Positions 39,494 to 47,946 of a stretch of DNA of 50,396 nucleotides are shown here, one piece after another. The DNA comes from Lachnospiraceae bacterium. Lineage in GTDB: Bacteria; Bacillota; Clostridia; Lachnospirales; Lachnospiraceae. The position numbers and the translations under genes are program-made. The DNA lies in assembly GCA_017550425.1 (NCBI GenBank), contig JAFZPG010000012.1:1-50396 (forward strand), given 5' to 3'. The notes beneath the pieces are model-generated. The model was not told the origin of the DNA. It searched no databases and worked only from the letters and a program-made list of their open reading frames with translations. Within the stretch, counting starts at the first letter, position 1; every line of letters begins with the position of its first letter.

Positions 39494-41047
39494 TTACTTG
39501 TCTTCTTCGTCCTCGCTGAGGGCTTCTGCCTTCTTAGCGGCCTCTGCCTTTTCAGCGCGAAGGGTGTCCAGCTTGTTGCGGAGCGCGTCGAGTTTCTCCA
39601 GGATCTCGCCCTTCTCCGTAACCAGAGCCTTCACCTCATCGAGTTTCGCCTCGGATGCCTCCGGCTCCTTTGCGATCTCTGCGTTCAAAGCCTCAACTTC
39701 GTCATCCAGAGCCTCGGCGCGATCCTGCAGCGCAGTGATCTCATCCTCAGCCTCGGTGATGGAAGCCTCGAGAGCCTCGATCGTGTCGACCGTCTCTGCC
39801 ATCTCTTCCGCAACGAACTCTGCCTCGGCAGCAGCCTTCGCTTCCTGCTCCGCCTTCTTCGACTCACGGTACTTATTCAGCGCATCTTTGGTCTTACTCA
39901 GGACTGCGCTGGCGGCCTCATCGCCCTTACGTACCGCATCCGCCATAGCTTCGCCTACGCGGTCAATGACGTTCTTCATCTTCTCCTGGTTCTCGGTGCT
40001 GGTGATGTCGGATACAAATCCTTTTACCTGCTCGCCTACGATCGAACCGTAAACCTTCAGTTTCTCCTCAGCCTCTTTCGTCTTCTTCGAAGCACGATCC
40101 GCGTATGCGGAATTTTTGATCTCGGATGCTTTGGATTTTACCTTTCCGGCAAATGCGGTCGCGGAACCGCCGATAGTCTTTGCGAACTTCGTGAATTCCT
40201 TACCGAAATCGAAGCTCTTAGAATCCTTTGCTTCCTCTTCGGTGTTGCCTCTCTTGGGTTTTCTCTTCGGAGGTTTGATCTCCGGATAGAGTTCCTTCAG
40301 GCATGCGGTGGAATACCAATATTCCTTACCCGAAGGCCAGCCGTCGGAGAAAACGATGTTCGCGCGGTACGGACGGTACTCCTCGTAGAGGTCGGGATCG
40401 TTCTCCCAGCCGTCGTATGCGGAAAGCTCTTCTGCCTTCATAACTGCCATGGGCGCCTTACCCGCGGTGAAGCGAAGCTCCGTGCTGACGGAAGCGCCGT
40501 CCGGTGTCGTAAAGGTGATCGCGTACAGTTCCCAGCCCGCAACCTTAAGGATCGGGGCGATGAACGTACGGTTCAGCTTGTAAGAATTGATCTTGTTGAT
40601 ATCGCCGTCGAAGATCACTTCAAGGCGGCAGGTCTCGTCATTGTCCTCGTTCTCGCCGCCATTCAGCCAGAAAACGAAGGTGTAGTCGGTAGCGCCCTCC
40701 AGAGCGACCGGCTCGGAAACAATGCGGGAAACCTCCGAGTCCCAGGCACCGACCTGGAAGATCTCGGTCATCTTACCATTAAAATCCTGAATGTAGGAGC
40801 GCTCGCCGACAGACTTTGCTGCGGTGTCCAGGCTCCACTGCTTTGCATCAAAATAAATATAATTCATATGTATGTCCTCCATGTAATGAAATACATAGCC
40901 GGACGTGTCCTCTTCGGCAAACATCATAATCGTAGTATCGTCCGTATAACACGCCCGACCTTTTTTAACCAGACCCCACGCTCTTTTTTCGTAGGTCGTT
41001 CCAATCTGTCTGCCCATTTCGTCTGTTACAATGATGTTTTTTTCCAT
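39494..41047 (-). CDS. Large protein with a conserved N-terminal motif and an acidic coiled-coil C-terminus, function unknown
   Basis: 517 residues, no signal peptide or membrane segment. Residues 1-45 (NIIVTDEMGRQIGTTYEKRAWGLVKKGRA) match a short N-terminal module I associate with several clostridial proteins of unknown role. Residues about 62-235 look like a beta-rich domain with many aromatic residues. From about 255 a basic stretch (KPPKRKPKRG) leads to low-complexity Ala/Lys/Glu helix, and 395-517 is a near-continuous acidic coiled coil. The start at 41047 has GGGGAGGAC 5 nt upstream. An internal GGAGGACATACATATG could allow a shorter product from Met61. A phasin-like or scaffold role is possible but unproven. 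Confidence 0.7.
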   Translation of the reverse strand: MEKNIIVTDEMGRQIGTTYEKRAWGLVKKGRACYTDDTTIMMFAEEDTSGYVFHYMEDIHMNYIYFDAKQWSLDTAAKSVGERSYIQDFNGKMTEIFQVGAWDSEVSRIVSEPVALEGATDYTFVFWLNGGENEDNDETCRLEVIFDGDINKINSYKLNRTFIAPILKVAGWELYAITFTTPDGASVSTELRFTAGKAPMAVMKAEELSAYDGWENDPDLYEEYRPYRANIVFSDGWPSGKEYWYSTACLKELYPEIKPPKRKPKRGNTEEEAKDSKSFDFGKEFTKFAKTIGGSATAFAGKVKSKASEIKNSAYADRASKKTKEAEEKLKVYGSIVGEQVKGFVSDITSTENQEKMKNVIDRVGEAMADAVRKGDEAASAVLSKTKDALNKYRESKKAEQEAKAAAEAEFVAEEMAETVDTIEALEASITEAEDEITALQDRAEALDDEVEALNAEIAKEPEASEAKLDEVKALVTEKGEILEKLDALRNKLDTLRAEKAEAAKKAEALSEDEEDK

Positions 41048-41167
41048 GGGTGTCCTCCCCTCTTGCAACAAATGCCATGGACGACGCCGCCGATGTGCGG
41101 CCCGTCCCAAAACCATCGCCGTTTTTTGTTATGGGTGCCATCCCCTTTCGGTTTCGCCTTTAAACTG

Positions 41168-41196
41168 ATTATGTCACAAAACCTGTGTCAAGTCAA
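41168..41196 (-). promoter_or_regulatory. Promoter of the coiled-coil protein gene
   Basis: TTGACT (41191-41196), 17-bp spacer, CATAAT (41168-41173) on the minus strand, about 120 bp before the start codon. Confidence 0.75.
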
Positions 41197-41220
41197 TGAA
41201 CGTTTTCTTAAGGATTTCTT

Positions 41221-41501
41221 ACAGTGCAAGAGTGAAGCCGCTCATGTGGGGCGTTCGCCATATAGGCCTGCTGCCATGCAAGCATGGCGACAGGCCTGCA
41301 TGGCTCACTGCTTGATACCAAAAGTCCTGTCGTATCTTCCGGGTACGACAGGACTCATGGTGTAGAGAAAATGTTTGGTTTAGTATCATATTAGGAAAAT
41401 GCACAAGCTATATGCATCTTGAGTGACCGATAATGAAATCATCTTAAACGTTTTCGTTCTCGATGTGCTTTGAGTATAGCACATGTCGAACGCAGATTCA
41501 A
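41221..41501 (-). other. Intergenic promoter followed by strong hairpins (candidate small RNA)
   Basis: On the minus strand TTGAAT (41496-41501), 17 bp and TATACT (41473-41478) form a promoter whose sequence closely resembles that of the AraC gene at 36845. No gene follows for about 420 bp. About 110 nt downstream of the predicted start is a 12-bp hairpin AGTCCTGTCGTA..TACGACAGGACT ending in TTTT (41323-41355), then another strong hairpin (41265-41296, GGCCTG..GCCATG-CAAG-CATGGC..CAGGCC, plus-strand sense). A terminated transcript of about 150 nt would result. An AAACGTTT palindrome lies near its 5' end. Confidence 0.45.
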
Positions 41502-41530
41502 GTACTTTTTTAGAAATTTTTTAGATTTTT

Positions 41531-42544
41531 TCAGATGATCCGGATGTCTTTCACGGAGGAGCCTTCGATCAGCTTGCCGCGAACGACGATACGTTCTACC
41601 ATGGCGGTCTTCGGCTGCTCGATCGCGGTGATCAGGCGACGTGCCGCTTCCTCGCCGAGTTTCTGCGTGTTCTGCTGCCAGGTCGTGAGCTTCGGTGTGA
41701 GCACCTCTGCCATGGCCGTTCCGTCATATCCGATGATGGAGATATCCTCGGGAATGGACAGTCCGGCTTCGTGGATCGCCTCCATGCCGCCGAGGGCTGC
41801 AAAATCGTCCGGGTACAGGATGCAAGTCGGGCGCTCCTTCAGTTCCAGCAACTGTTTCGTTGCCTCGTAGCTGCCCTTCGTGTCCAGATAATCGGCCTCG
41901 CGGACATACTCATCCGGCACCTCGATGCCGTAAGAATACATCGTTTTATAGAAGGTCGCCAGACGTTCCTGGGTAACGGAGGAAGCATAGCCGTGGATGT
42001 ACGCGATCTTCGAATGCCCCTTGGAAATAGCGTATTTCGCAAGCTCGCAGATACCGTCCGCATTGTCCGAAAGGACGGTCGTACAACTGTTGAATACATG
42101 GTCAATGGTGACCACGGGAAGGGTCGAATTGATCAGGCGCAGGATCTCCGGATCTTCATAATTTACGCAAACGATCGCAACGCCGTCGACGCCGCGGGAC
42201 ACGCAGTGCTCGTAGTAAGGATCCGTGAGCTGGCGGCTGATAAACATGATGTCGTAGCCCGATGCTTCGGCCACATTCCGAAGACTCTCGAGCACATGAT
42301 TGAAATAATGATGCTTCAGGCCGGTGTGTGCTTCATCCACGAAGATCACGCCGATGGTATTGCTCTTACGCATCTTCAGCATACGGGCCGCGGAATTCGG
42401 CATGTAGCCCATGTCGCTCGCCTTCTTGATGATGCGTTCCTTCGTCTCCTCACTGATGTCGGAATGATTGTTCAGTGCCTTGCTGACGGTCGCTACGGAT
42501 ACCCCGCACTCTTTTGCAATGTCTTTTAATGAAACCAGACTCAT
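41531..42544 (-). CDS. LacI-family transcriptional regulator
   Basis: A 337-residue repressor. The N-terminal helix-turn-helix and hinge are SLKDIAKECGVSVATVSKALN (4-24) and a MGYMPNSAARML hinge helix (about 50-62). Residues 65-337 are a periplasmic-binding-protein-like sugar sensor (TIGVIFVDE, GVDGVAIVCVN, YPDDFAALGG, SIIGYDGTAMAEVLTPKLTTWQQNT). It is divergent from cellobiose phosphorylase, its likely target. A palindrome just downstream of its own predicted transcription start suggests autoregulation. Confidence 0.92.
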   Translation of the reverse strand: MSLVSLKDIAKECGVSVATVSKALNNHSDISEETKERIIKKASDMGYMPNSAARMLKMRKSNTIGVIFVDEAHTGLKHHYFNHVLESLRNVAEASGYDIMFISRQLTDPYYEHCVSRGVDGVAIVCVNYEDPEILRLINSTLPVVTIDHVFNSCTTVLSDNADGICELAKYAISKGHSKIAYIHGYASSVTQERLATFYKTMYSYGIEVPDEYVREADYLDTKGSYEATKQLLELKERPTCILYPDDFAALGGMEAIHEAGLSIPEDISIIGYDGTAMAEVLTPKLTTWQQNTQKLGEEAARRLITAIEQPKTAMVERIVVRGKLIEGSSVKDIRII

Positions 42545-42600
42545 CGTTCTTCCCTCTCCACTTCCATGAGAACCTAAATTCTACTTAAAAACCCCTGTTT

Positions 42601-42747
42601 TTTCGCTCGGGAGCGAAATTATTTTCGTAACAAGGCTATAATAATATAATCTTGCACAGATTTCAAGGGGTTTTTTCGGTTTTTTCTACGATTCTGTCAT
42701 TTTTTACAGGATTCCACATTGAAATCCTAAGGAAAATACCTTATACT
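42601..42747. promoter_or_regulatory. Divergent promoters and palindromes between the LacI gene and cellobiose phosphorylase
   Basis: LacI gene, minus strand: TTGAAA (42661-42666), 17 bp, TATTAT (42638-42643). GH94, plus strand: TTGAAA (42719-42724), 17 bp, TATACT (42742-42747). An 18-bp palindrome TTTCGCTC-GG-GAGCGAAA (42601-42618) overlaps CGAAATTATTTTCG (42614-42627). Both lie at the start of the LacI gene transcript. The approximately 155-nt GH94 leader contains repeats of TTTTCGAAATTC (about 42787 and 42824) and a 6-bp GCGCCG-GAT-CGGCGC hairpin (42880-42894) just before the ribosome binding site. Confidence 0.7.
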
Positions 42748-42909
42748 TAATAGGAATGAAGGCATTCTGAAGCATTTGGAGAAAAATTTTCGAAATTCAG
42801 TGAAAGCACGAAAGTTTTGCGAAATTCTATCGTCCCCCTGTCCGAACATGCTTCCCGTCTTCCTTCAGCTTAAATATTTGCGCCGGATCGGCGCGGAAAT
42901 GAGGTACGT

Positions 42910-45342
42910 ATGAAATTTGGTTACTTTGATGATGCGCGGAAAGAATACGTCATCACATCTCCGAAGACACCGCTTCCGTGGATCAACTATCTCGGATGCG
43001 AAAGTTTCTTCCGTCTGATCTCAAATACCGGCGGCGGCTATGCCTTCTATAAGGATGCGAAGCTTCTTCGTCTGACCCGCTACCGTTATAACAATGTTCC
43101 CTCGGACGACGGCGGACATTACTACTACATTAAGGATGGCGATACCGTTTGGAACCCCGGCTGGCAGCCGACCCAGACAGCGCTGGACTCTTATGAGTGC
43201 CACCACGGTCTCGGCTACTCCATCTTCAAATCTTCCAAAAACGGCGTGGCAGCGGAAGTGACCACCTTCGTTCCCATCGGAAAGAACTGTGAAGTTACAT
43301 CGGTTACACTCACCAACAACACCGCAGCAGCAAAGCAGTTGCAGTTGTTCTCTTATGTAGAGTTCTGCCTCTGGAATGCCATGGACGACATGACAAACTT
43401 CCAGCGTAATTTCTCCACAGGTGAAGTTGAGGTCAAGGGCAGCGCGATCTACCACAAGACCGAGTACCGCGAGCGCCGCAACCACTACGCTCTCTTCGCG
43501 GTCAATGCTCCCGTAGCCGGTTTCGATACCGACCGCGACAGCTTCCTCGGCGCTTACAACGGCTACCGCAATCCGGAAGTCGTATTCTCCGGCACTTCCA
43601 AAAACTCCATGGCGAGCGGTTGGGCGCCCATCGGTTCCCACAACCTGAAGGTCGACCTCGCAGCCGGCGAGTCCAAAAACTTCATCTTCATCCTCGCTTA
43701 CATTGAGAACCCGCGCGACGACAAATGGGAGAGCCGCGGCGTGATCAATAAGAAGCCCGCCGAAGCTCTGATGCAGGAATTTGCCACAAAGGCACAGTTC
43801 GACGCTTCGCTCGCCGAGCTGTCCGCATACTGGAACAACCTCCTCTCCACCTTCACGGTGAAGACCGGCGACGAGAAACTGGATCGTATGATCAATATCT
43901 GGCATCAGTACCAGTGTATGGTTACCTTCAACATGTCCCGTTCCGCTTCTTACTATGAGTCCGGTATCGGCCGTGGCATGGGCTTCCGTGACAGCTGCCA
44001 GGATCTCTTCGGTTTCGTTCACCTGATCCCGGACCGTGCTCGCCAGAGGATCATCGATATCGCATCCACCCAGTTCGAGGACGGCAGCGCGTACCATCAG
44101 TACCAGCCGCTGACGAAGAAGGGCAACTCCGACATCGGTTCCGGTTTCAACGATGACCCGCTGTGGCTCATCGCAGGTACAGCCGCTTACATCAAGGAGT
44201 CGCACGACTTCTCGATCCTGGACGAGATCGTTCCTTTCGACAACGACGAAAGCAAGGCACAGACGCTGATGGAGCATCTGCGTCGTTCCTTCAACTATAC
44301 TCGCACGCATCTGGGTCCGCATAAGCTGCCTCTCATTGGCCGCGCGGACTGGAATGACTGTCTGAACCTGAACTGCTTCTCCGAGGAGCCCGGTGAGTCC
44401 TTCCAGACTTTCGGCCCGAGCGAAGGTCCCGTTGCAGAGTCCGTTTTCATCGCCGGCATGTTCGTTAAGTACGGCCGTGAGTACGCAGTTCTCTGCCGCA
44501 AGAAGGGCTTAAACGACGAGGCAGATGCTGCCGAGGCAGCTGTTAACGACATGATCGCAGCCATCTATAAGGATGGTTGGGACGGCGAATGGTTCCTGCG
44601 CGCATACGATGCGTTCGGCGAGAAGGTCGGTTCTCACGAGTGTGAGGACGGTCAGATCTTCATCGAGCCGCAGGGCTTCTGTGTTCTCGCAGGCGTGGGC
44701 CTTGAGAACGGTTATGCGCAGAAGGCTATGGACAGCGTTGAAGCAAAGCTTGAGACCAAGTACGGTGTAATGATCCTGCAGCCCGCTTATAAGGACTATC
44801 ACCTCAACCTCGGTGAAGTTTCCTCTTACCCGCCGGGTTACAAGGAAAATGCAGGTATCTTCTGCCACAACAACCCTTGGGTTTCCATCGCAGAAACCTG
44901 CCTGGGCCACGGCAACCGTGCATTCTCCCTGTATAAGAAGATCTGCCCCGCTTATGTTGAGGAGATCAGCGAGATCCACCGCACCGAACCGTACGTTTAT
45001 TCCCAGATGGTTGCCGGCCGTGACGCGAAGAACCATGGCGAGGCGAAAAACAGCTGGCTGACCGGTACGGCTGCATGGACGTTTGTCAATGCTTCCCAGC
45101 ACATCATCGGTGTTCGCCCGGATTACGACGGTCTTGTGATCGATCCTTGTATCCCCGACACCATCACCGATCTTACGATCACCCGTAAGTTCTCCGGCGC
45201 GGTTTATAACATTCATGTAAACAATGCTGCAAAGAGCCAGTACGGAGTTAAGAAGATGGTCGTAAACGGAAAAGAAGTTTCCGGCTGCACCGTTCCTTTT
45301 GAAGCCGGTGTGACCGAATACAACGTAGAGATCACCATGTGA
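42910..45342 (+). CDS. Cellobiose phosphorylase (GH94)
   Basis: 810 residues, the length of GH94 cellobiose phosphorylases. An N-terminal beta-sandwich (about 1-300, [26 protein letters not shown]) precedes an (alpha/alpha)6 barrel with [18 protein letters not shown] (353-370), [11 protein letters not shown] and [10 protein letters not shown] (479-487; Asp483 is the probable general acid). It has no signal peptide, so it phosphorolyses imported cellobiose to glucose 1-phosphate and glucose in the cytoplasm, sparing ATP. The product could feed the pgm product of this window. It is divergent from a LacI regulator. Close GH94 relatives act on other beta-glucosides, so substrate is likely but not proven. 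Confidence 0.9.
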   Translation: MKFGYFDDARKEYVITSPKTPLPWINYLGCESFFRLISNTGGGYAFYKDAKLLRLTRYRYNNVPSDDGGHYYYIKDGDTVWNPGWQPTQTALDSYECHHGLGYSIFKSSKNGVAAEVTTFVPIGKNCEVTSVTLTNNTAAAKQLQLFSYVEFCLWNAMDDMTNFQRNFSTGEVEVKGSAIYHKTEYRERRNHYALFAVNAPVAGFDTDRDSFLGAYNGYRNPEVVFSGTSKNSMASGWAPIGSHNLKVDLAAGESKNFIFILAYIENPRDDKWESRGVINKKPAEALMQEFATKAQFDASLAELSAYWNNLLSTFTVKTGDEKLDRMINIWHQYQCMVTFNMSRSASYYESGIGRGMGFRDSCQDLFGFVHLIPDRARQRIIDIASTQFEDGSAYHQYQPLTKKGNSDIGSGFNDDPLWLIAGTAAYIKESHDFSILDEIVPFDNDESKAQTLMEHLRRSFNYTRTHLGPHKLPLIGRADWNDCLNLNCFSEEPGESFQTFGPSEGPVAESVFIAGMFVKYGREYAVLCRKKGLNDEADAAEAAVNDMIAAIYKDGWDGEWFLRAYDAFGEKVGSHECEDGQIFIEPQGFCVLAGVGLENGYAQKAMDSVEAKLETKYGVMILQPAYKDYHLNLGEVSSYPPGYKENAGIFCHNNPWVSIAETCLGHGNRAFSLYKKICPAYVEEISEIHRTEPYVYSQMVAGRDAKNHGEAKNSWLTGTAAWTFVNASQHIIGVRPDYDGLVIDPCIPDTITDLTITRKFSGAVYNIHVNNAAKSQYGVKKMVVNGKEVSGCTVPFEAGVTEYNVEITM

Positions 45343-45363
45343 CCTCACGCATAGTCATAACGA

Positions 45364-45398
45364 GCCTGCCGCATCTACATGCGGCGGGCTTTTTTATT
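45364..45398 (+). terminator. Terminator after cellobiose phosphorylase
   Basis: GCCTGCCGCAT-CTAC-ATGCGGCGGGC stem followed by TTTTTTATTT. Confidence 0.92.
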
Positions 45399-45496
45399 TG
45401 TCAAAGTGTCGATGCTCCGCGGCCGAGGGGCCGTTGTATTCCCTCTGTGGATCATGCGCCGCCGGGCTATGTAATCGCTGTGCTTCGGGAGATTGA

Positions 45497-45754
45497 CGCA
45501 TATATCTGCACCCACGGCGGGCAGTTCACTGCGCTGTGAAAAACATGCCTCTCTTTCAAAGATGGATTACGGGCACCGCGTCAATGTCGGCCGTTTTCTT
45601 GATAGCGCCAGGCTGCCGCCTGACGCGAAAACGCCCTCGGCGACGCGCAAAAACCGAATGGGGATATTCGGTTTTTGACCCTGATCCTTCTTTTCATTCG
45701 AGGTGTTTTTCTACAGCTCGATCAATGCCCGTCGCCGGGTGCAGATATATTGCG
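45497..45754 (+). repeat. Structured non-coding element, copy 2
   Basis: The core (45519-45730, 212 bp) aligns with copy 1 on the opposite strand. It shares the ends (GGGCAGTTCACTGCGCTGTGA, CTACAGCTCGATCAATGCCC) and a central hairpin (45592-45633) with few changes. Other segments differ in sequence but still pair: 45540-45551 with 45700-45709, 45558-45567 with 45684-45693, and a 12-bp hairpin 45648-45659/45666-45677. The outer stem is ATATATCTGCACCC (45500-45513) with 45737-45750. Weaker inverted similarity extends about 45 bp further out. The rest of the 617-bp gap holds no gene that I can support. Confidence 0.8.
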
Positions 45755-45868
45755 ATATGACGCGGAGCACTTTTACGATACTCGGGGCGGCACGTGTTGC
45801 CGGAATTGGCGGGAGAAAGGAAAAAAGAAAGGAGCAGAGGTAGGTAGGAATAGGAATTAAATTTGGAC

Positions 45869-45925
45869 TTTACAAGTTGAGATTGTGGTGGTACAATAAA
45901 ACCGAACATATGTTCGGTTTTATTG
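45869..45925 (+). promoter_or_regulatory. Promoter with a consensus LexA (SOS) box
   Basis: TTTACA (45869-45874), 17 bp, TACAAT (45892-45897). CGAACATATGTTCG (45903-45916) matches the Gram-positive LexA/DinR box. It is the centre of a perfect 32-bp palindrome (45894-45925) that overlaps the -10 and the transcription start, a position suited to repression. Confidence 0.88.
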
Positions 45926-45959
45926 TTTTGTTTGGTTTTGGGGACCGGGAGGTGGTCTT

Positions 45960-46772
45960 GTGTATTATTTTATTTGCCGGCCGTCGATGTGTGGGATCTT
46001 GACGGGGATCTATGATGCGTGGGATTTCGCGTTGCGAATCAAAAATCCGGCGGGGGCGAAACTTGCCGATACGAGCCGCAAAGCGGATCCTGAGGGATCC
46101 GCGGGAAATGCGGGCCATGATCTTCTGCGTCTGGTCGTGGACGGCGGTTTCCGCTTCTGCGACTATTCCAAGTTCATCGACGTCCTGCCAAACGAGGCGA
46201 AGGCCGAGATGGTATCGAACGGGATCGCGCAAAAGCTGGGGGATGAACTGCACGATGTGTGCCTTACTGCCATGCAGAGCAGCGCGAAGGATCGTGTCGA
46301 CACCCTGTACCGCTTTCTGCTCTATGCGTTCGGCGTCGGGCAACAAGCGATCGAACATACCGAGCGGCCGGAGGTACAGCGTCTGCGGGCCTACTATCAG
46401 AGTGTACGACGTGAAGGCGCCCTCCTCTACGGCTTTCCGGGTTTTATACGGCATGTCACTCCGCTCGGCGAGATCTATGTGGCACGCATTCGCCCGAAGA
46501 ATGACGTGCTGGATTTTCTGGTCCTGCATTTCGTCAACCAGCGCCCGCAGGACACCTTCCTGATCTACGATGAGAGGCGCTGTACTTATGTGCTCCACAT
46601 TCCCGGTCTTCCCCTGCAGCGCGGATGTCAAAAGATTTTCCCGGGTTCTGCCTCAGAACGCACGCAGCTCCCCGATCCGATGGAGACGATCCTGACTCTC
46701 GTGGATCGCGCCACTGCCGCGCCTCCGGACGGCGCGGCAAATATTGCTCTGCATTTATTGCGAGGTGCTTAG
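45960..46772 (+). CDS. Putative DNA repair protein (TIGR03915/DUF4130 family)
   Basis: A 270-residue protein starting at GTG 45960, with GGGAGGTG 5-10 nt upstream. It has the family opening (MYYFICRPSMCGILTGIYDAW) and the DUF4130-like region that follows (about 85-250, including VRREGALLYGFPGFIRHVTPLGEIYVARIRPKNDVLDFL and DERR). This family is normally encoded beside a radical-SAM protein (TIGR03916) and is thought to act in DNA metabolism. No such partner is visible within the window. The LexA box in its promoter independently supports a damage-response role. The recognition is from memory of the family pattern. Confidence 0.78.
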   Translation: MYYFICRPSMCGILTGIYDAWDFALRIKNPAGAKLADTSRKADPEGSAGNAGHDLLRLVVDGGFRFCDYSKFIDVLPNEAKAEMVSNGIAQKLGDELHDVCLTAMQSSAKDRVDTLYRFLLYAFGVGQQAIEHTERPEVQRLRAYYQSVRREGALLYGFPGFIRHVTPLGEIYVARIRPKNDVLDFLVLHFVNQRPQDTFLIYDERRCTYVLHIPGLPLQRGCQKIFPGSASERTQLPDPMETILTLVDRATAAPPDGAANIALHLLRGA

Positions 46773-46803
46773 CAAATTCGACCATCCTCCGTTTTGCGGT
46801 TTT

Positions 46804-46931
46804 CGAAAATATTTTCGTAGAAATCCATGGTTTTCAAGGGGTTTTGACGTGGATTTTTCGAAAATCGGATAATATTTTACAGTTTTTTAATATCCCTCCT
46901 TATTGATTCACATGGAAAATACTGCTATACT
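46804..46931 (+). promoter_or_regulatory. Promoter region of the AraC-GH95 unit
   Basis: TTGATT (46903-46908), 17 bp, TATACT (46926-46931). A perfect palindrome CGAAAATATTTTCG (46804-46817) lies upstream. The spacer shares GGAAAATAC with the GH94 promoter, and TTTTCAAGGGGTTTT occurs upstream of both. Confidence 0.7.
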
Positions 46932-47003
46932 GGTATTACACACAAATGTGTCGCTGCGAAGAGACGGGAATCGACGCGGCGTTGTATGTTAAGGAGGATG
47001 AAT

Positions 47004-47936
47004 ATGACACCTGAAATGCTTCGGAAGAATGCGCAACCGGAGAAATTCACTAACTCTTTGCGCTATATTTCCACCCCCAGCAGCAATGCAAGGGATACTT
47101 TTTTCTATTCTCAGGAAGTCGGTTATCTGCAGAGCATGAAGGCACATCGTTCCAGCCGTAAGGGTCTGGACTCGTTTCTCTTTTTGTATGTGTGGACCGG
47201 CTCCGGAAAACTTATGACTGAGGACGTAGTCTATTCTTTAAACGAAGGCGACTGCGTATTGGTCGACTGCAGCAAGGGTTATTACCACGAGAGCAATGAA
47301 TATACCCCTTGGGAACTTTTGTGGGTCCATTTCAACGGCAAGAACGCAAGAGCTTATTATGAAGCGATCAAAGAAGCCGAATCTCTGATCCTGTCCCCTG
47401 CAGACCCTTCGCGTTTCCGCGAGACCATGTTCGAACTGATCAACCTGCAGGAAGAAAAACCGCCGTGTTATGAAGCGTATACTTCACTGAAATTGACCAC
47501 GCTTCTGACCTACATGCTGGATGAAAAGATCGACTTAAATCTCCTGCATGCAGAGGGAGACGAAGAGTCCATGAGCGTGAAACTGCGTGACATCCGCAGA
47601 TATCTGGACGAACACTACCGAGAGCAGATCTCGCTGGATATGCTGTCCAAACTCTACGGTGTCAGCAAGTTCTATCTGTGCCGTGAGTTCAAAGACCGCT
47701 ATACCTACAGCATCCTGAACTACATCACGACCATGCGCCTGAACTATGCAAAGGAGCTGTTGCGTTTCACCAGCCACTCCATTCAGGAGATCGCCACATT
47801 GTGCGGCATCATGGACGCCAACTATTTCAACAAAGTGTTTAAGAAGACCGAAGGCATTACACCGACGGATTACCGAATCGAGTGGTTTGAAAGCACGAAG
47901 TCTGCTGATGTACTGCGCCGCAGTGTGCGCAAATAG
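47004..47936 (+). CDS. AraC-family transcriptional regulator
   Basis: A 310-residue regulator with an N-terminal cupin sensor (about 35-130, LFLYVWTGSGKLMTEDVVYSLNEGDCVLVDCSKGYYHES) and a C-terminal AraC domain (about 205-295, ISLDMLSKLYGVSKFYLCREFK and IQEIATLCGIMDANYFNKVFKKTEGITPTDYR). ATG 47004 is chosen because AAGGAGG ends 6 nt upstream; two earlier in-frame ATGs overlap or precede that site. It precedes the GH95 gene by 10 bp on the same strand, so it probably activates its own operon in response to a fucosylated glycan product. Confidence 0.9.
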   Translation: MTPEMLRKNAQPEKFTNSLRYISTPSSNARDTFFYSQEVGYLQSMKAHRSSRKGLDSFLFLYVWTGSGKLMTEDVVYSLNEGDCVLVDCSKGYYHESNEYTPWELLWVHFNGKNARAYYEAIKEAESLILSPADPSRFRETMFELINLQEEKPPCYEAYTSLKLTTLLTYMLDEKIDLNLLHAEGDEESMSVKLRDIRRYLDEHYREQISLDMLSKLYGVSKFYLCREFKDRYTYSILNYITTMRLNYAKELLRFTSHSIQEIATLCGIMDANYFNKVFKKTEGITPTDYRIEWFESTKSADVLRRSVRK

Positions 47937-47946
47937 GTAGATCACT

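Noticed and set aside
41384..41440. An 18-codon minus-strand peptide (MISLSVTQDAYSLCIFLI) within the candidate small RNA.
   Set aside because: No ribosome binding site precedes it and nothing else supports translation.
45592..45633. Resemblance of the central hairpin of the structured element (CTGATAG..CGAAAAC in copy 1) to a hammerhead ribozyme core.
   Set aside because: The invariant CUGANGA is not matched (CUGAUAG, and UUGAUAG in copy 2), and no third stem with a cleavage site is present.
35582..45754. Reading the two elements as ordinary MITEs with terminal inverted repeats.
   Set aside because: The outer inverted arms differ completely between copies and match only within each copy, which is not how transposase-recognised ends behave; no target duplication is visible.
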